A stretch of 64,000 bases of DNA, from assembly GCF_016808335.1 (NCBI RefSeq), contig NC_053148.1, positions 16,768,433 through 16,832,432 on the forward strand, in the 5' to 3' direction. The translations under genes and the position numbers were made by a program. Source of the stretch: Panicum virgatum (lineage: Eukaryota > Streptophyta > Magnoliopsida > Poales > Poaceae). Every line of letters starts with the position of its first letter. Positions within the stretch are counted from its first letter, which is position 1. Shown piece by piece: positions 1 to 11,781 of the stretch. Under the pieces are notes generated by a model. That model was not told where the DNA came from and did no database searches. It worked only from the letters and a program-made list of their open reading frames with translations.

Positions 1-330
1 CCTGTTGCGTAGGGATGGAGCGCGCCACCCCTTCACCAAAACTGTATTCGACTCTGCTCTCTCCGTACAGAACCGCCGCAATCTCCTCCACCTCGCGTGT
101 TTTTCCAAACATTGCTAGCTTTCTCTCTCATCCTCGTATAGCATGCCCGTGGAGCTTTTTTTTACATGCAATTTATTCATAAAAAATATTTTATCTCTTT
201 CATATGATCACCGTTTTTTTTACCCGTGGCTCGATTCCATATCTGAATGGCAAAGTTCTCAAAGTTTTACTGTCGCCATGAAATCTGCATTGCAGTCCAC
301 AATGTAGGAGCCAACGAGGTACCTTAACGG
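1..330. other. anonymous sequence, no gene seen
   Basis: No coding region is supported here. The first 120 bases are pyrimidine-rich and gene-like in composition. From about 230 onward the text begins to resemble the neighbouring tandem units (a phrase like the 'gattccat..ctggatggcaaagttctcaa' segment of each unit). It probably marks the ragged left edge of the array. Confidence 0.5.
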
Positions 331-894
331 ATTGGTAGTACAACGTAATTGATACTGACATCATCTGCATTGACCACTCTCACTCCAGATGTACCATTCC
401 TACCACAAATAACTCATCTCGGAACACGGGTGGACCCAGACGTCTTCGTCGAAATTGCAAGATTTTAGTGATATGAGCATTGCTCGATGGTCTATGGTAA
501 ATGATTTGTATAAAAATCTACAAGGGCCCACTTTTGCCAATTCAGGTTGCGCAGGATAAGACCTATAATTCTATAGCTGTGAAAAAAATCGAGCTCAATT
601 CCATGTCCGGATGGCAAAGTTCTCAAGATTTTATTGTCGTCATGAAATATACATTGGCCGTCCACGGTGTCGGAGCCATGGTTGTGCAATGTAATTGATA
701 CTAACATCATCTAAACTGTTCACCCTAGCTTCCTATGCGCCACTGATGCCACAACCAACTCGTCTCGAAACATGTGTGGGCCAGACAACTCCATCGGAAT
801 TACAAGATTTCAACGATACAGACATTGCTCTGTGGCCTATAATAAGTGATTTCTATAACAATCTACAGCAGCCCACTTTTGTCAATTCAGATTC

Positions 895-1014
895 TGTAGG
901 GTGAGGCTTATAATTCTTCTACCATAAAAAAATATAGCTCGATTCCATGTCTAATGTAGGGTGAGGCTTATAATTCTTCTACCATAAAAAAACCTAGCTC
1001 GATTCCATGTCCAG
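895..1014. repeat. 60-bp direct duplication inside one array unit
   Basis: A 60-base segment beginning 'tgtagggtgaggcttataa' occurs at 895-954 and again at 955-1014, head to tail, with only a few differences around the A-tract and at the end. It is a local tandem duplication within the larger unit. Confidence 0.9.
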
Positions 1015-1064
1015 ATGGTAAAGTTCTCAAGGTTTTAATGTCGCCACGAAATCTATATCAGCAG

Positions 1065-1458
1065 TGTCAATGTTTTTAGCATCAGCCTGTCTAGGGAGAT
1101 TATTTGGAGACAGATCGCCGGATATGGAACTTGAAGGTAAACGTAAGGAGACAAGACACAAATTTAGATAGGTTCAGGCGGGCCGCCAAAATAGCGTAAT
1201 ACACTATGTTCTGTGGGGTAGTTTGGTATATTACGCCCTGCACTGGGTGTTGTGCTCTGTTGAGCTTTGGGTTGTCTATCTGCTGATCTAAGTACCCTGC
1301 CCTCCTTTATATACTCCAAGGGGTCGGATTCTAGTCGATTACAAGGTAGAAGTCCTAGAAGGATAACAAAGTAGAGTTCTAATAGTATTACAGATAAATT
1401 CAAATAGGAGTCTGGTTTCTTTCTTCCTTGCGGACATCCATAGATCTGTCTCTGGTAG
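1065..1458. mobile_element. probable solo LTR (first copy) in the array
   Basis: About 394 bp interrupt the array unit between two GCAG(T) tetramers/pentamers (1061-1064 and 1459-1462). The insert resembles the small gypsy LTRs elsewhere in the window: 'gacacaaatttagataggttc', a 'gcgtaata' phrase and a TTTATATA box near 1310. These suggest a solo LTR of a related gypsy family. The ends are not a clean TG...CA, so exact boundaries are uncertain. Confidence 0.55.
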
Positions 1459-1809
1459 GCAGTTAACAGTGTCGGGGACAGCAAGGTACATTGACGGTTT
1501 GGTTGTGCAACATAATTAATATTGACATCATCTATACTATTCACCCTAGTTTCCTAGGCGCCACTAATGCCTCAGCCAACTCGTATCGAAACTTGGGTGG
1601 GGCCAGACATGTCCATCGGAATTACAAGATTTTAGTGATACAAATGTTGCTCTGTGCTCTATGATCTACAGCGGCCCACTTTTGCCAATTTAGGTTATGT
1701 AGGGTGAGGCTTATAATTCTTCTACCACTAAAAAAAATCTAGTTTGATTCCGTGTCTGGATGATAAAGTTCTCAAGGTTTTACTTTCACCACGAAATCTA
1801 CATCAGCAG

Positions 1810-2215
1810 TGTTAGTGTTTTTACCATCAGCCTACCTAGGGATACCCTAGGGTGGAAGATTATTTAGGGACAGATCGTCAGATCTAAAACTTGAATGTAA
1901 ACGTAAGGACACGTGACACAAATTTATATATGTTTGGGCCACCAGAATAGCGTAATACCCTACGTCCTATGTGGTGGTTTGGTATATTGCGTCATGCGTT
2001 GAATGTTGTGCTCTATTGGGTTTTGGGTTGGTTCTATCTACCGATCTAGGTACTCCGCCTTCCTTTATATACTATAGAGAGTAGGATTCTAGTCGGTTAC
2101 AAGGGAGGAATTCTAGGAGGATTAGAAAGTTGAGTTCAAATAGAACTATAGAGAAGTTCTAGTAGGAGTCTGGTTTTATCCATCTTTGCGGACACCCGTA
2201 GATTATCCCTAATAG
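1810..2215. mobile_element. probable solo LTR (second copy) in the array
   Basis: This is a diverged copy of the insert at 1065-1458. It sits at the same place in the repeat unit and is flanked by the same GCAGT (1806-1810 and 2216-2220). Its TTTATATA box lies near 2064. Identical placement means that an insert-bearing unit of about 755 bp was duplicated after the insertion. Two independent insertions at one site would be less likely. Confidence 0.55.
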
Positions 2216-2287
2216 GCAGTCCGCAGTGTCGGGGTTAGCAAGGTACCTTACCACTTGGTTGTGCAACATAATATTAACATCATCTAA

Positions 2288-2634
2288 GGTCTCTTTTGGA
2301 ATTGTAGAGGCATTAGAAAAACTGGTGTCTCCTCCTTCCTAAAAGACCTTATTCATGAACATCATTTCCACTTCATCTGTCTGCAAGAAACAATGATTCT
2401 TGAGTGTGAAGACAAACTGCTTGAAAAGTTTGACCCTCAAAAACAATACTTGTGGAAATGGCTCCCCTCTAGGGGCAAATCTGGAGGAATCCTCAGTGGA
2501 ATCAATACTGATCTTTTGGATGTTGGTTCTTTTCAAGAAGGGCATTTTATGCTTCAACTTAACCTATGGGATAAGAAGCTGAAGAAGAGATGGAACCTTA
2601 TAAATGTGTATGGTGCTGCTCAGGACGAACACAA
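2288..2634 (+). pseudogene. LINE ORF2 endonuclease, N-terminal piece
   Basis: Translation from 2288 gives the start of an exonuclease/endonuclease/phosphatase-type endonuclease. It has the FWNCRG motif and, about 30 residues on, CLQET, which carries the catalytic Glu of the family. A GKSGGIL and a WNLINVYG segment follow before the gypsy element cuts in at 2635. This domain nicks the target DNA in L1-type elements. The piece continues at 12202 after the insertion. Confidence 0.85.
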
Positions 2635-3050
2635 TGTCGGTGTTAACCGCCAAGCCTGCTCAGGGATACCCTTAGCAGTACAGTTTGTAGGTAGGGATCG
2701 ACTGCTCTAGAACTCGATGGTACAAGGAACACAAAGATTTAGACAGGTTCGGACCGCGAGTTTGTGTAATACCCTACATCCTGTGTGGTTTGTATTGTCT
2801 TAGGTATTGATGATTGTTTGGAGGGGGTCCCTGCCCGCCCTTATGTATCCGGGGGGACAGGGTTACATGGAAATTCCTAGCCGAGTACAGTTGGAGTCCT
2901 ACTACAACACAATTGGATAGTTTCCTTTGTACTACAGCTAGTTCTATGCCTATTCAGGTAGTTACAAAAAAGATAAGGTACATCCATGAGCTATCCTTTA
3001 CTCTAGAACATTCTATGTCTATAAGCAGTCCCGCTGTCCCGGGTCTGACA
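2635..3050 (-). repeat. 3' LTR of gypsy copy 1
   Basis: The LTR runs TGTCGG...CTGACA and is about 416 bp. Against its partner at 11782-12196 I count roughly 30 differences by eye, so the insertion is not very recent. The polypurine tract abuts it on the element's strand (complement of 3051-3063, GAGCTCGGGGGCT). Confidence 0.92.
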
Positions 3051-3063
3051 AGCCCCCGAGCTC

Positions 3064-4671
3064 TTCGTAACCGAGTCCTACAGGCGTCGAGTACTTGGCT
3101 GGGCATCTTCGAGTACTTCAAGTAGTCAGAACATCCTTCTGGTTGCTTCTGGTCCTTCCTTCAGATACGTCGAGTAGTCCTTCAAGTACTTGTGGTTGCT
3201 CTGAGGCTGTGAGGTGCTCAAGCCCCAAAATCTTGATCATATATGGTGTGCGAAGTACTCGCGCTCCATATGGAGTAGCCCCCGAGCCTTAGGTTGAATC
3301 GCAGAATCAGGCTGAGGATCACTTCAGTCTATTTTCCAAAAAATTTGAAAAATAAATCTCTGATGCCTATATCCAGCAGCCACCGAGCCTTAAATCAAAA
3401 TCCCTTTTGCTGCGAGTAGTGGCATCAGATTTTATCCTTCAGATTATTTGCAGGATTCATCAGATCCGGAATCCGAAAAGACCTCTTTTTCGGGTAAAAT
3501 CCCAGAAAAATGGTACAATTGGATCCGCCACACTGATTGCACCCGAAATAGTTTCAGGAATAAAATCCGGGATGTACGGCTCTTTATTCAGTGCTCACAT
3601 GAGATGTTACTGTTTGGAGAATCTGCATTATTGCAGCTTTGACTGTGTCTGTGAATGCTGCCATGAATGCATCCGTGAAACGTGCACTGTTGGTTCACGG
3701 GTTCTCCTCAGTAAGCCCCCTTGTGGCTATAAAAGGTAGGGAAGAGGCCTTTGCCAGAAGCACCAAAGTGTAGCGACCATGGCTTTTCTTTGGTGTTCTT
3801 GCTCTCGCCCTCCTGAGATTTGTGTAGTTCTTTCCAACAAAAGATGCTAGAAGAGAACTTGCGAGTGACAAGAGAAGTCTCTGCTGCCTCCTCCTGCATC
3901 TCTAATGCCCTCATCTGATCCATGCTGGACATCATGTCCTTGGGGTTGCCTGTTTCTAGGTGCCCAATAACTGACATCTCTAGCGGGGAAGCTTAATCTT
4001 GCCACAACGTATTCTGGGAGGAGGAGAAGTTTCTCCAGAAGATGCTACAAGAGTACTTGCGAGGTGATTACTGTAATCTGCCTCCGTAATCTTGAAACTT
4101 TTCTCCCAGAATGCGAGTATCATTATTCCCTTGATGGGAATAACAAGTTTGTACTTTGTCACGGCCTCGGGCCGATCTAGCTGCAGCAGGCGTCGACTAG
4201 AAGCTCCAAGAGACCCAGGCGTTATGCATGGAAGCCCGAGTCATTTGTAAAAGTAGAAAGAAGTACTCGAGTTGTAACGTCGAGTAGTTGTACTGTGTCG
4301 AGTACTTATCCTTGTTTTGGAATGTAATCCCAGTTAAGGACAAGAGTGTCAAGTAGTCGACTAGGGATTTGAGTGTTTTCTTTTCCAGAATATAATCTCA
4401 GAAAAAGGAATGTCTCTTTAAATCCCGTTTTTTCCGCGATTTGTAACGGACTTTTGGCCTGTTGGGTGCTTTTACCATGTTGCCACCGCCATTATAATAT
4501 GAAGCGGTAACTTAGATTTTACCCCACCGGCCGCCACCTATTTTTACTGCTTTAGATCTGTCTTTTTGCTCTTCGAGCTTTCAGATCCAAAGTTCTTGCA
4601 CCTTCTGCTCCCCGCTTTCGCCCTAGAGTTTCCGCCAGTGTATGCGCGAGAAGCGATCCATAGATTTCCGG
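3064..4671. other. non-coding 5' region of the antisense ORF in copy 1
   Basis: This lies between the polypurine tract and the antisense ATG. It is rich in 'gagtact'/'gtcgagtagt' repeats of the ACTCGA type. Around 4490-4560 it becomes promoter-like ('tgccaccgccattataatatgaagcgg'). The same sequence is found at 58913-60620 in copy 2. Short ORFs here are not conserved between the copies. Confidence 0.5.
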
Positions 4672-7601
4672 ATGGCCCCCAAGAAAGCGACCAAGGGGAA
4701 AGGTGCGGCTGCGGAGCCAACCCCCAATGAGGAGTGGAACACAAGTAAGTGTTCCTAATCTGACTTGGAATCTCTAGTGTCGCAAGGTCTTTTAGTTCCC
4801 ATATCTGTTATCCAATGGCGTCCTACCTTGGGTTTGGATCATCCGTATGAAAATATGGGGGAAGTTGTTGCTTTCACCTCATACTTGGAACGAGAATTGG
4901 GGTTTCCTTGCTCTTCTTTCTTTTCTGGACTCCTGTGCTACTACAGGATCCAGTTGCATCATCTGACCGCAAATTCCTTTGTTCATATTTCCATCTTCGT
5001 GCATTTATGCGAAGCTTTTCTGGGCATCGAGCCCCATTTTGAACTCTTCCGCTACCTTTTACATTTGAAGCCGCAGCCCGACTTCTTTGTTTTAGATGTA
5101 GTAGGTGGTGCGGGTCTCCAACTTAGGCAATGGAAAGATAGAGAGTATATTTCTTATAAACTTAGCAATAAAGTAATCGAGTGGAAGCCTAAGTGGTTCT
5201 TTATCGAGAACCGACTAGGAAGCTTTCCATCAATTACTCCAGGCGCTCCTATTCAATGGCCTGAATGGAATAAAAAAACCAGTCGGCGAGAGTCAGATTT
5301 CACAACTTCTCGAGCGAATTGCCGTTCTGAGGCAAAATATGTTGACTGGGAAAGCAGTCATGTTTGACTGGATGATGCGAAGAATTCAGCCGTTGCAGGC
5401 TCGGGAATCGCTTGGATTTTGGTACCAAGGAACAACTGATCCGTCAAGATACTCGATGGAAGAGATCTCGGATGATGTAGCATTTAGTCGAGTACACCGA
5501 CTGCTAAAGAATGTAAAGCAAATCCCAGTTTTTCATGGTGCATTTTCTGCTGTGAATCCCCCGAATCAGGTACTTGATAAGAGTAGTCGATGCGTAGAAA
5601 TCGAGTACTTACCTTAGTGTAAACCTGATAGGATTTTGCTTTCTGTAGGAGGACGTGGAGCATTTTAAAAGTAGTCCTTCGCTACCAGGCATTTATTCGC
5701 CCTTTTGTTCTTCTAATTTCCTCGATCTATTGATCAAATCTTAGTATGCTCATATGAAGTTTCATATAAACAGTACTGATATCCAGACTTGGTTGTGCAG
5801 ATGAGGCAGCGTCTGGAGAAAGGAGTGATGGGGAGCACAGCCCCACTCCAAGTGCTGATGCCCAGACCGAGCGCCCAAGGAGTACTCGGTCAGTGGCGAG
5901 GAAGCATAGCAGCTCCTCCCAAACTACTAGCGACAGGTAAGTAGCTAGTTATTTTGCAATCGAGTACTTTCTAGTTGTCGATTTGCAAGTTTTGATTTGT
6001 GTTTTTTGCTTTTCCAAGTCCGGCGGCTAAGATACTACGGGCCTCAGTATCTGGAGATGATACTGCGGTGGGACAAATTGTCCCCTCCACCACAGTGGAC
6101 CCATCAAGTGGGATCGGGGCTACTCATCCAGCGAGTAGTTCCGATGTAAATAAAACCGTCGATGCGGGTAAGCTGGCCGTGATCGCAAAGCCTGTACGCA
6201 AATTTGGCATCAAGGGGTTTGCCCTAATAAGAGCTCCTGCGTAAGTTCTTTTGGAGCTTGTATGTGTAGGATCTGTTTTGAATCTAGTAGTTTGTAACTA
6301 CTTTGTCTTTGCAGGGATGCAATCCTGGATGAGAGCGTGGAGGCTGAAGGCAATTCAGCTTCCCAATCCGGGGTGGAGAAGCTCCCGAGTACTCCAGATA
6401 TGAGTGCTCAGGATGCGGAGGGTATGGTCAGTTCCATGCTTCGGGATTCTCCTTTGCACAATTCTGAGAGGTCCAATGAGGAGATCCCGGAGGATGGTGG
6501 AAGCAACAAGCTTCCAGAGAGAGGAGAAGGCGAGAAGCTTCATGAGGGAGGCGATGATAAACAGCCTGCGGAGACCCCTGCAAGTGAGCTTGTAGTGCCT
6601 TGTAGAAAAGTATCCTTTTATTTGCCCTTAGTATGATTAAGTAGCATGTTCTTCCTGTAGATTCCCAAAACACGGGGAATACTGTAGGAAGGATTGAGGA
6701 GGTGCCCAAGAAGGCTGTTGTTGTGGCGAGTACTTCCCAAGTCACATTGGGAAGTGACTTGCCGCAAGAGAAGGTGGAGCTAGCTGTCAAGCTGCTGGTG
6801 GTAAGTAGTCGAATGCTTCGAGTACTTTTTAGAGTAGATCGAGTAGTATACTGATCTTTTTGTTTTGCAGGAGGCACTGGGACGAAGGGGTGTCCAGTCG
6901 CCAAATGAGACAGAGCTGAATGCTCTCAAGGAGAGGGTTAAGACGCTCTCATCTGAGAAGACTGCTCTTGAGGGGAAGCTGAAAAAGCTTTCCCAATCTA
7001 AGAAAGGTTAGTCTTTAGCATTTGATATGCACTCGACTAGTAGATCTGCTTAGTGTTTATAAGATTTTCTTTCTATCGAGTACACAGCTTGTGCCAAATC
7101 TTTAGAGATTCATGAAAGCTTGGTACTGGATTTAAAGATTCTTATGTACCGAAACGCAGATGAAATAGAAAAGCTCAAGAAGATCAAGGAGGACTCTGAT
7201 CGTGAGGCAGCATCGATGCTACAACAACTCAAGACTTTGACGGAGTCTCGAGACTCGATGCAGCGAGAACTCATGGAGCTGAGAGATGTCAGAGATGCCG
7301 CCCTGGAGGTAGCCAAAGCCATGGATATCCCAGTTAGAGATGGAAATGAACCGCTCACACTGGCAGGGAGGCTTCACAAAGTTCCCAGAGCTTTTGAGAG
7401 GTTTGTTTCGACCATCACTCGCCAGTACGTGGGTCACGTACTTGGGTTGATGAAATCTTATTGGCAAGTACTCGTCTGGATGCTCTTGGACGAGGAGACA
7501 AGGCTGATTGTACTGAGGATCAGTTCCATCAGTATTTGGCGGAAACTTCCCGGGTGGCTGATCAGATTGTAGAAACCTTGAGCAAGGCAGAGTCGCCTTA
7601 A
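4672..7601 (+). pseudogene. antisense multi-exon ORF, 'putative gypsy type transposon' domain (copy 1)
   Basis: The ORF runs opposite to gag. It starts at an ATG (4672) with a basic MAPKKATKGKG leader. The domain resembles the grass family named 'putative gypsy type transposon' (Pfam Transposase_28, from memory): GFPCSSFFSGLLCYYRIQLHHL, FVHLCEAFLGIEPHF and WKPKWFFIENR. Later exons have plausible GT-AG borders, for example about 5801-5936, 6020-6241 and 6871-7006. The last exon is coiled-coil rich and ends SKAESP at 7599-7601. Damage includes TAA at 4756-4758, an extra A in the A-run near 5272 and a base loss near 7465. Its function is unknown. Some Tat-lineage elements are known to carry such antisense ORFs. 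Confidence 0.8.
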
Positions 7602-8289
7602 GCTTTTCTTGTAATTGAGTTGGCGTGTGAGCCGGAAGTACTTTGAACAAATGTTGGATATTTGTGTAATGTTAAGTACTTGATGGTGGATTGTGGAATC
7701 CCTTGTTGTGTCGAGTAATTGTACTCGTGGGTCCCGAGTGTAGGCAGCATCGGGCCCACTCAGTCATAATAGTAGATACGATGCATTGTATCCGTGGGTG
7801 CCTTAGGAGGCAACATATTCTCGAATCAAATCGAGTTTGTATGGTTCTGAATCATAACCATAGTGCTGACCGGTTAGGATTGAATCCCGCGGGATTAACC
7901 AAGTGGGAATAGCACTAGAAGGTATAAGGAACCGTAGCTTAGAATAGATTTCCTTTTTTGGAGGAAATTTTTTTTTACTAGCACGTGGCTATTATGGACT
8001 TCGTTGTCCAATCGGGGGGAGAACTCTTATTGAGTATTTTAGGAGGTATAATAAGTTTCTTGATAGATATGAAGACAGGCAGCTCTCGACAGCTACTCAG
8101 AGTGCTAAGGGAAAACAAGAGTTTTTTTTGTATCTCAAGCAAGCGGGTAGTACCCGTCAAGTACTCGAGGCAAAAATATTCTATAACGAAAATTCCCATA
8201 GTAAACCAAGCAAGCGGGAAACTTGTGTCAACTTATTTTAGCGTATCAAGGGCTTATCTGTACTCCTTGAGGGGTTTTCGTAGCTGACC
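7602..8289. other. non-coding interior of gypsy copy 1
   Basis: This stretch lies between the antisense ORF stop and the 123-bp array. It contains relics of the array phrase ('gttaggattgaatcccgcgggattaacc' near 7875, shortened here), so the array may once have extended further. I see no coding region. Confidence 0.6.
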
Positions 8290-9450
8290 ATTTAGGATAG
8301 ACCTTGTTCGGTTACCCAGATAGTATGCAGCTGTTTACGAAAATGGCCCGAACTACTCGATTGTATCGAGTAATATGTCCTATTAATGGACTGGATTGAT
8401 TTCTAGAATAGGACTGTTAGAATTGAACTCCGTCGAGTTAACCAAGACGTGAATATTCTAGAAACATCCCAAACTTACTCGAGCAGAGCGAGTAAGGTGT
8501 CCTACCTGAGGACTGGAGTAACTCTAAGGCAAGTCTGTTAGGTACTAACCCTGTCGGGTTGTCCAAGATGAAGGTGCCGAAAGAGTATCCATGACCTACT
8601 CGAGCCAGCGAGTAGGGTGTCCTTTAACCATGGACTGGAGTAATCCGTAAGACAGAACTGTTAGGTACGAACCCCGTCGGGTTGTCTAAGACGTAAATGT
8701 CGAAGGGATATCTAAAACTTATTCGAGCAAGGCGAGTAAGGTGTCCTTTAACCAAGGACTGGAGTAATCTTTAAGACAGAACTGTTAGGTACGAACCCCG
8801 TCGGGTTGCCCAAGATGTAAATGTCAGAAAGATATCCAAAACTTACTCGAGCATGGCGAGTAAGGTGTCCTTTAACCAAGGACTAGAGTAATTCTTAAGA
8901 CAGAACTGTTAGGTACGAACAACGTCGGGTTGCCTAAGACGTAAATGTAAGAAAGATATCCAAAACTTACTCGAGCAAGGTGAGTAAGGTGTCCTTTAAC
9001 CAAGGACTGGAGTAGTCCTTAAGACAGAACTGTTAGGTACGAACCCCGTCGGGTTGCCCAAGACGTAAATGTCAGAAAGATATCCAAAACTTACTCGAAC
9101 AAGGCGAGTAAGGTGTCCTTTAACCAAGGACTGGAGTAATCCTTAAGACAGAACTGTTAGGTACGAACCCCGTCGGGTTGCCCAAGACGTAAATGTCAGA
9201 AAGATATCCAAAACTTACTCGAGCAAGGCGAGTAAGGTGTCCTTTAACCAAGGACTGGAGTAACTCTTGGGCAAGTCTGTTAGGTACTAACCCCGTCGGG
9301 TTGCCCAAGATGAAGGTGCCAAAAGAGTATCCAAGACCTACTCGAGAAGGGCGAGTAGGGTGTCCTACCGGAGGACTAGAGTGTTTTTTGAGACAGAACT
9401 GTTAGGTACGAACCCTGTCGGGTTGCCCAAGACGTAAATGTCAAAAAAGC
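8290..9450. repeat. ~123-bp tandem array in gypsy copy 1
   Basis: About nine units recur with starts near 8409, 8538, 8660, 8785, 8908, 9031, 9155, 9278 and 9400, each with 'gttaggtacgaaccccgtc'. Each unit also holds CTTACTCG, a 7-base spacer and CGAGTAAG, a perfect inverted repeat, plus a second short stem (AACCC..GGGTT). The first units are the most diverged. The array lies between gag and the antisense ORF, where pol would be expected. Confidence 0.93.
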
Positions 9451-9719
9451 ACTCGATAGTGAACCATGAAAACTACTCGATGTCTGCTCTAATGCTGAGC
9501 AAGACTTTTCGAGGTGGGGTATTGGTCGTGTGAGCGAGAGCCAAGTAGTCGATATAGGAGAAATCAACTTTATTTGGATTTGTCGAAATTACAATAACTG
9601 TAAAGTGATAGACTCTGACTCTTAAGACCTACCCCTTGCTCGTTGGACGTGAGCAATGGTTTACATGACTGAATAAAACTTATTCGAAGATAAAACTAGT
9701 CGATACAGGAGTCGACTAG

Positions 9720-11735
9720 ATTTGTGGAAGGGTCTCCTTCAGGAGAGGTGCCCCAAGGGCCTTGCGGAGTGAGCCACACTGGAAGATCGTTTGGGAGCTA
9801 TTTGGGTGTTGTTGATCCTATTTCCGTTCTGAGACGATTCAGCTTGATGCTAGGTGCGTGGTTTACCCTGAGGGTGGGTACTGAAGGTTGCCGATTTGTG
9901 CTTCTTGAAGGATGCGGAAGCCGTTGGGGGGATGCGGCAGTTGGAAGAAGGGCTATATGCCTCGACTTCCTCCCGTTCCTTTCTCCTTGAGATGATGATG
10001 TTGCGCGCATCGCGCCCTTGATCACAATGCGAAGGTTGCAGTTGGAGTAGTCGTAGTTGTCGCCTTGCTGTTCCTGTAGGCTATAAGCAAGGCGCTGACG
10101 CCTGAACGCCCTCTTCTGGTTGAGCTGGCAATGATGTTCGTAGAGATCTTCAGCTGGATGCTGCTTATCTAGTTGGACGGTGACAATCACTGCTGGGGGA
10201 GGGGGAGGAGCGGTTAGATCCTCCTTGGTAGTGACTTGGGCTTCTATGACTGTAGGAGGAGTAGTTTCCATGTTGTCGGAAAGGTACTATTTGAAATCAT
10301 CAGAATTGTAGTCGTCGAGGTTGAGATGCTCCGTGGGATCGCCCTCAGGTTCTTCGGCGATACGAACCATGAGGATTTCATGGTAGAGGTCTTGAACTTC
10401 TTGGTCTTGTTTGCTTGAGGACGGGTCTAAAGGAGTGTTCTGTTGGTAATGCAGATCCGCTAGTTGTGAGGCAGAAGCGTTGGGATCTCGTGCCTTTCCT
10501 GAGGTGCATCGTCCGTCCTTGCGGTGTTGCATATATAATCAGGTTAGGGAGGGAGTCCTGATCGGACTTGAGGTTCATAGTCGAGTTGGACTCAACTTGT
10601 TTACTATACTGGATTAGGTCATCCAGTTGTTCCTCCAGATCGGAGGAGTACTCGGATTCGGAGTCGGTTAGCCCACCGATTTTTGAGTATGTATGTTTTG
10701 GGTGAGCGAGAAGTGGTATGCCCATCTCTACACGGAGGGCGTTCTTGTTCATCCAGTGTAGCCATGATTGAGTAGGAGTTAGCCCCTCAGACTCCTTAAT
10801 CCAGGGTTTGTCATAGATTGAGTCGCTGAATTGTTCTGGAGCCTTGGCTTTTTGTTTTTTAAGCTTGGCCAGTTCCCAAAGAGCGTCGGCATGCTCAGTT
10901 GGTTTGGCCATAGCGTCCATGAATAGCTCGACGTTGTCTGACCACTCTTCAAGATCGTCAAACAGTTCAAAGTTCTCGAGACCGTTCATGAAGCGATCAA
11001 AGTCCTGATCGAACTTGGACTCGACTGGTTTCGGAGTCCGAGTGTGAGCAGGTTTCGGTGAAGGGCTCTGAGGTATCCTGGAGATAGACGGTCCCATCCG
11101 AACAAGCCGGGGGTTTGTCTCACCAGCTCCCCCGCAGATTCCTCCTCCCGATTTCTGCTCTTTGTTTTGCAGAGTGCTTTCAGCCACTTTAATGCAGTCG
11201 GCAAGCTTCGAATTTACCCGATCGATCCCTGAGAGCATATCGCCCGACCTCTTCTGCGGTGGGTTTAGTGCTTTAGGGTTCTTCTGTGGCGCAGATGGGC
11301 TGAGAGCAGTTTCTGCAAGTTTAATGTAGCCCTCTATCTATCATGAAATTTAATCCACTCTAGCGAGTAGTTCTGAGTTTTTGATCTTAGGGCGTTTGAT
11401 CATCTTGAGATGAGCCAGGTATTTTCCAAGAGTTTTGGAAAGGTGAGGCTTTTTGGAATCAGAATTTGTGTCGAACTCGACCAAACCAAGAGTTCGGTTT
11501 TGAGTTGTCACGTTTCCTGGGTTGTCCGAGTTGAGTTCGGGTGGAACTCTTTTCTTGTCAAGATCCACGGATTCGCGGATGTCGGCGAGTTGGGAGCGGG
11601 TTTTTCTATTTAGGCGAGTTAGGCATGACAAGGTGGCTGGAGAAGCCTCCCGTTCCGTCAGCTGTACATGCCCAAGAACCGAAAAACGAGGGTTGTGCCT
11701 TCCGGAACATTGTTGGCGTCGCTTGATCCGACCAT
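9720..11735 (-). pseudogene. gag of gypsy copy 1 (degenerate)
   Basis: The gag-like polyprotein reads from the ATG at 11735 on the minus strand. It includes an NSMVGSSDANNVPEG start, a long open part at 11238-10378 with ESKFDQDFDRFMNGLENF and WSDNVELFMDAM, and a basic segment LNQKRAFRRQRLA. Frameshifts break it near 11650, 11350-11240 and 10380-10270. Near 9800 copy 1 lacks about 20 bp that copy 2 has, and this removes the first half of the CHHC knuckle. Gag would form the particle and bind RNA. This copy cannot make an intact one. Confidence 0.75.
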
Positions 11736-11781
11736 TGAATTCGTTGGTGAACTCGCCGAATCCCCTACTTGGCGCGCCAGC

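Larger units (their letters stand above)
331..2286. repeat. tandem array of ~345-bp units (left part)
   Basis: The phrase 'ttgtgcaa..taattgatactgacatcatct' recurs near 333, 680, 1501 and 2258. It recurs again beyond the LINE near 31731. Each unit also carries 'cacttttgccaattcag', 'gggtgaggc.tataattct', an A-tract, and 'tggcaaagttctcaa..tttta'. The 333-to-680 spacing gives a unit of about 347 bp. The longer spacings after 680 are explained by a ~400-bp insert present in two units. No coding potential is conserved between units, so the short ORFs inside are chance. The array is interrupted at 2287 by a LINE and resumes at 31457. I do not recognise the repeat family. Confidence 0.75.

Noticed and set aside
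7978..8287. Short ORFs on both strands between the antisense ORF and the hairpin array
   Set aside because: They are not conserved in the corresponding part of copy 2 (about 55250-55700).
8290..9450. CRISPR-like array because of regularly spaced repeats
   Set aside because: The whole 123-bp unit repeats without unique spacers, it lies inside a plant retrotransposon, and CRISPR does not occur in plant nuclear DNA.
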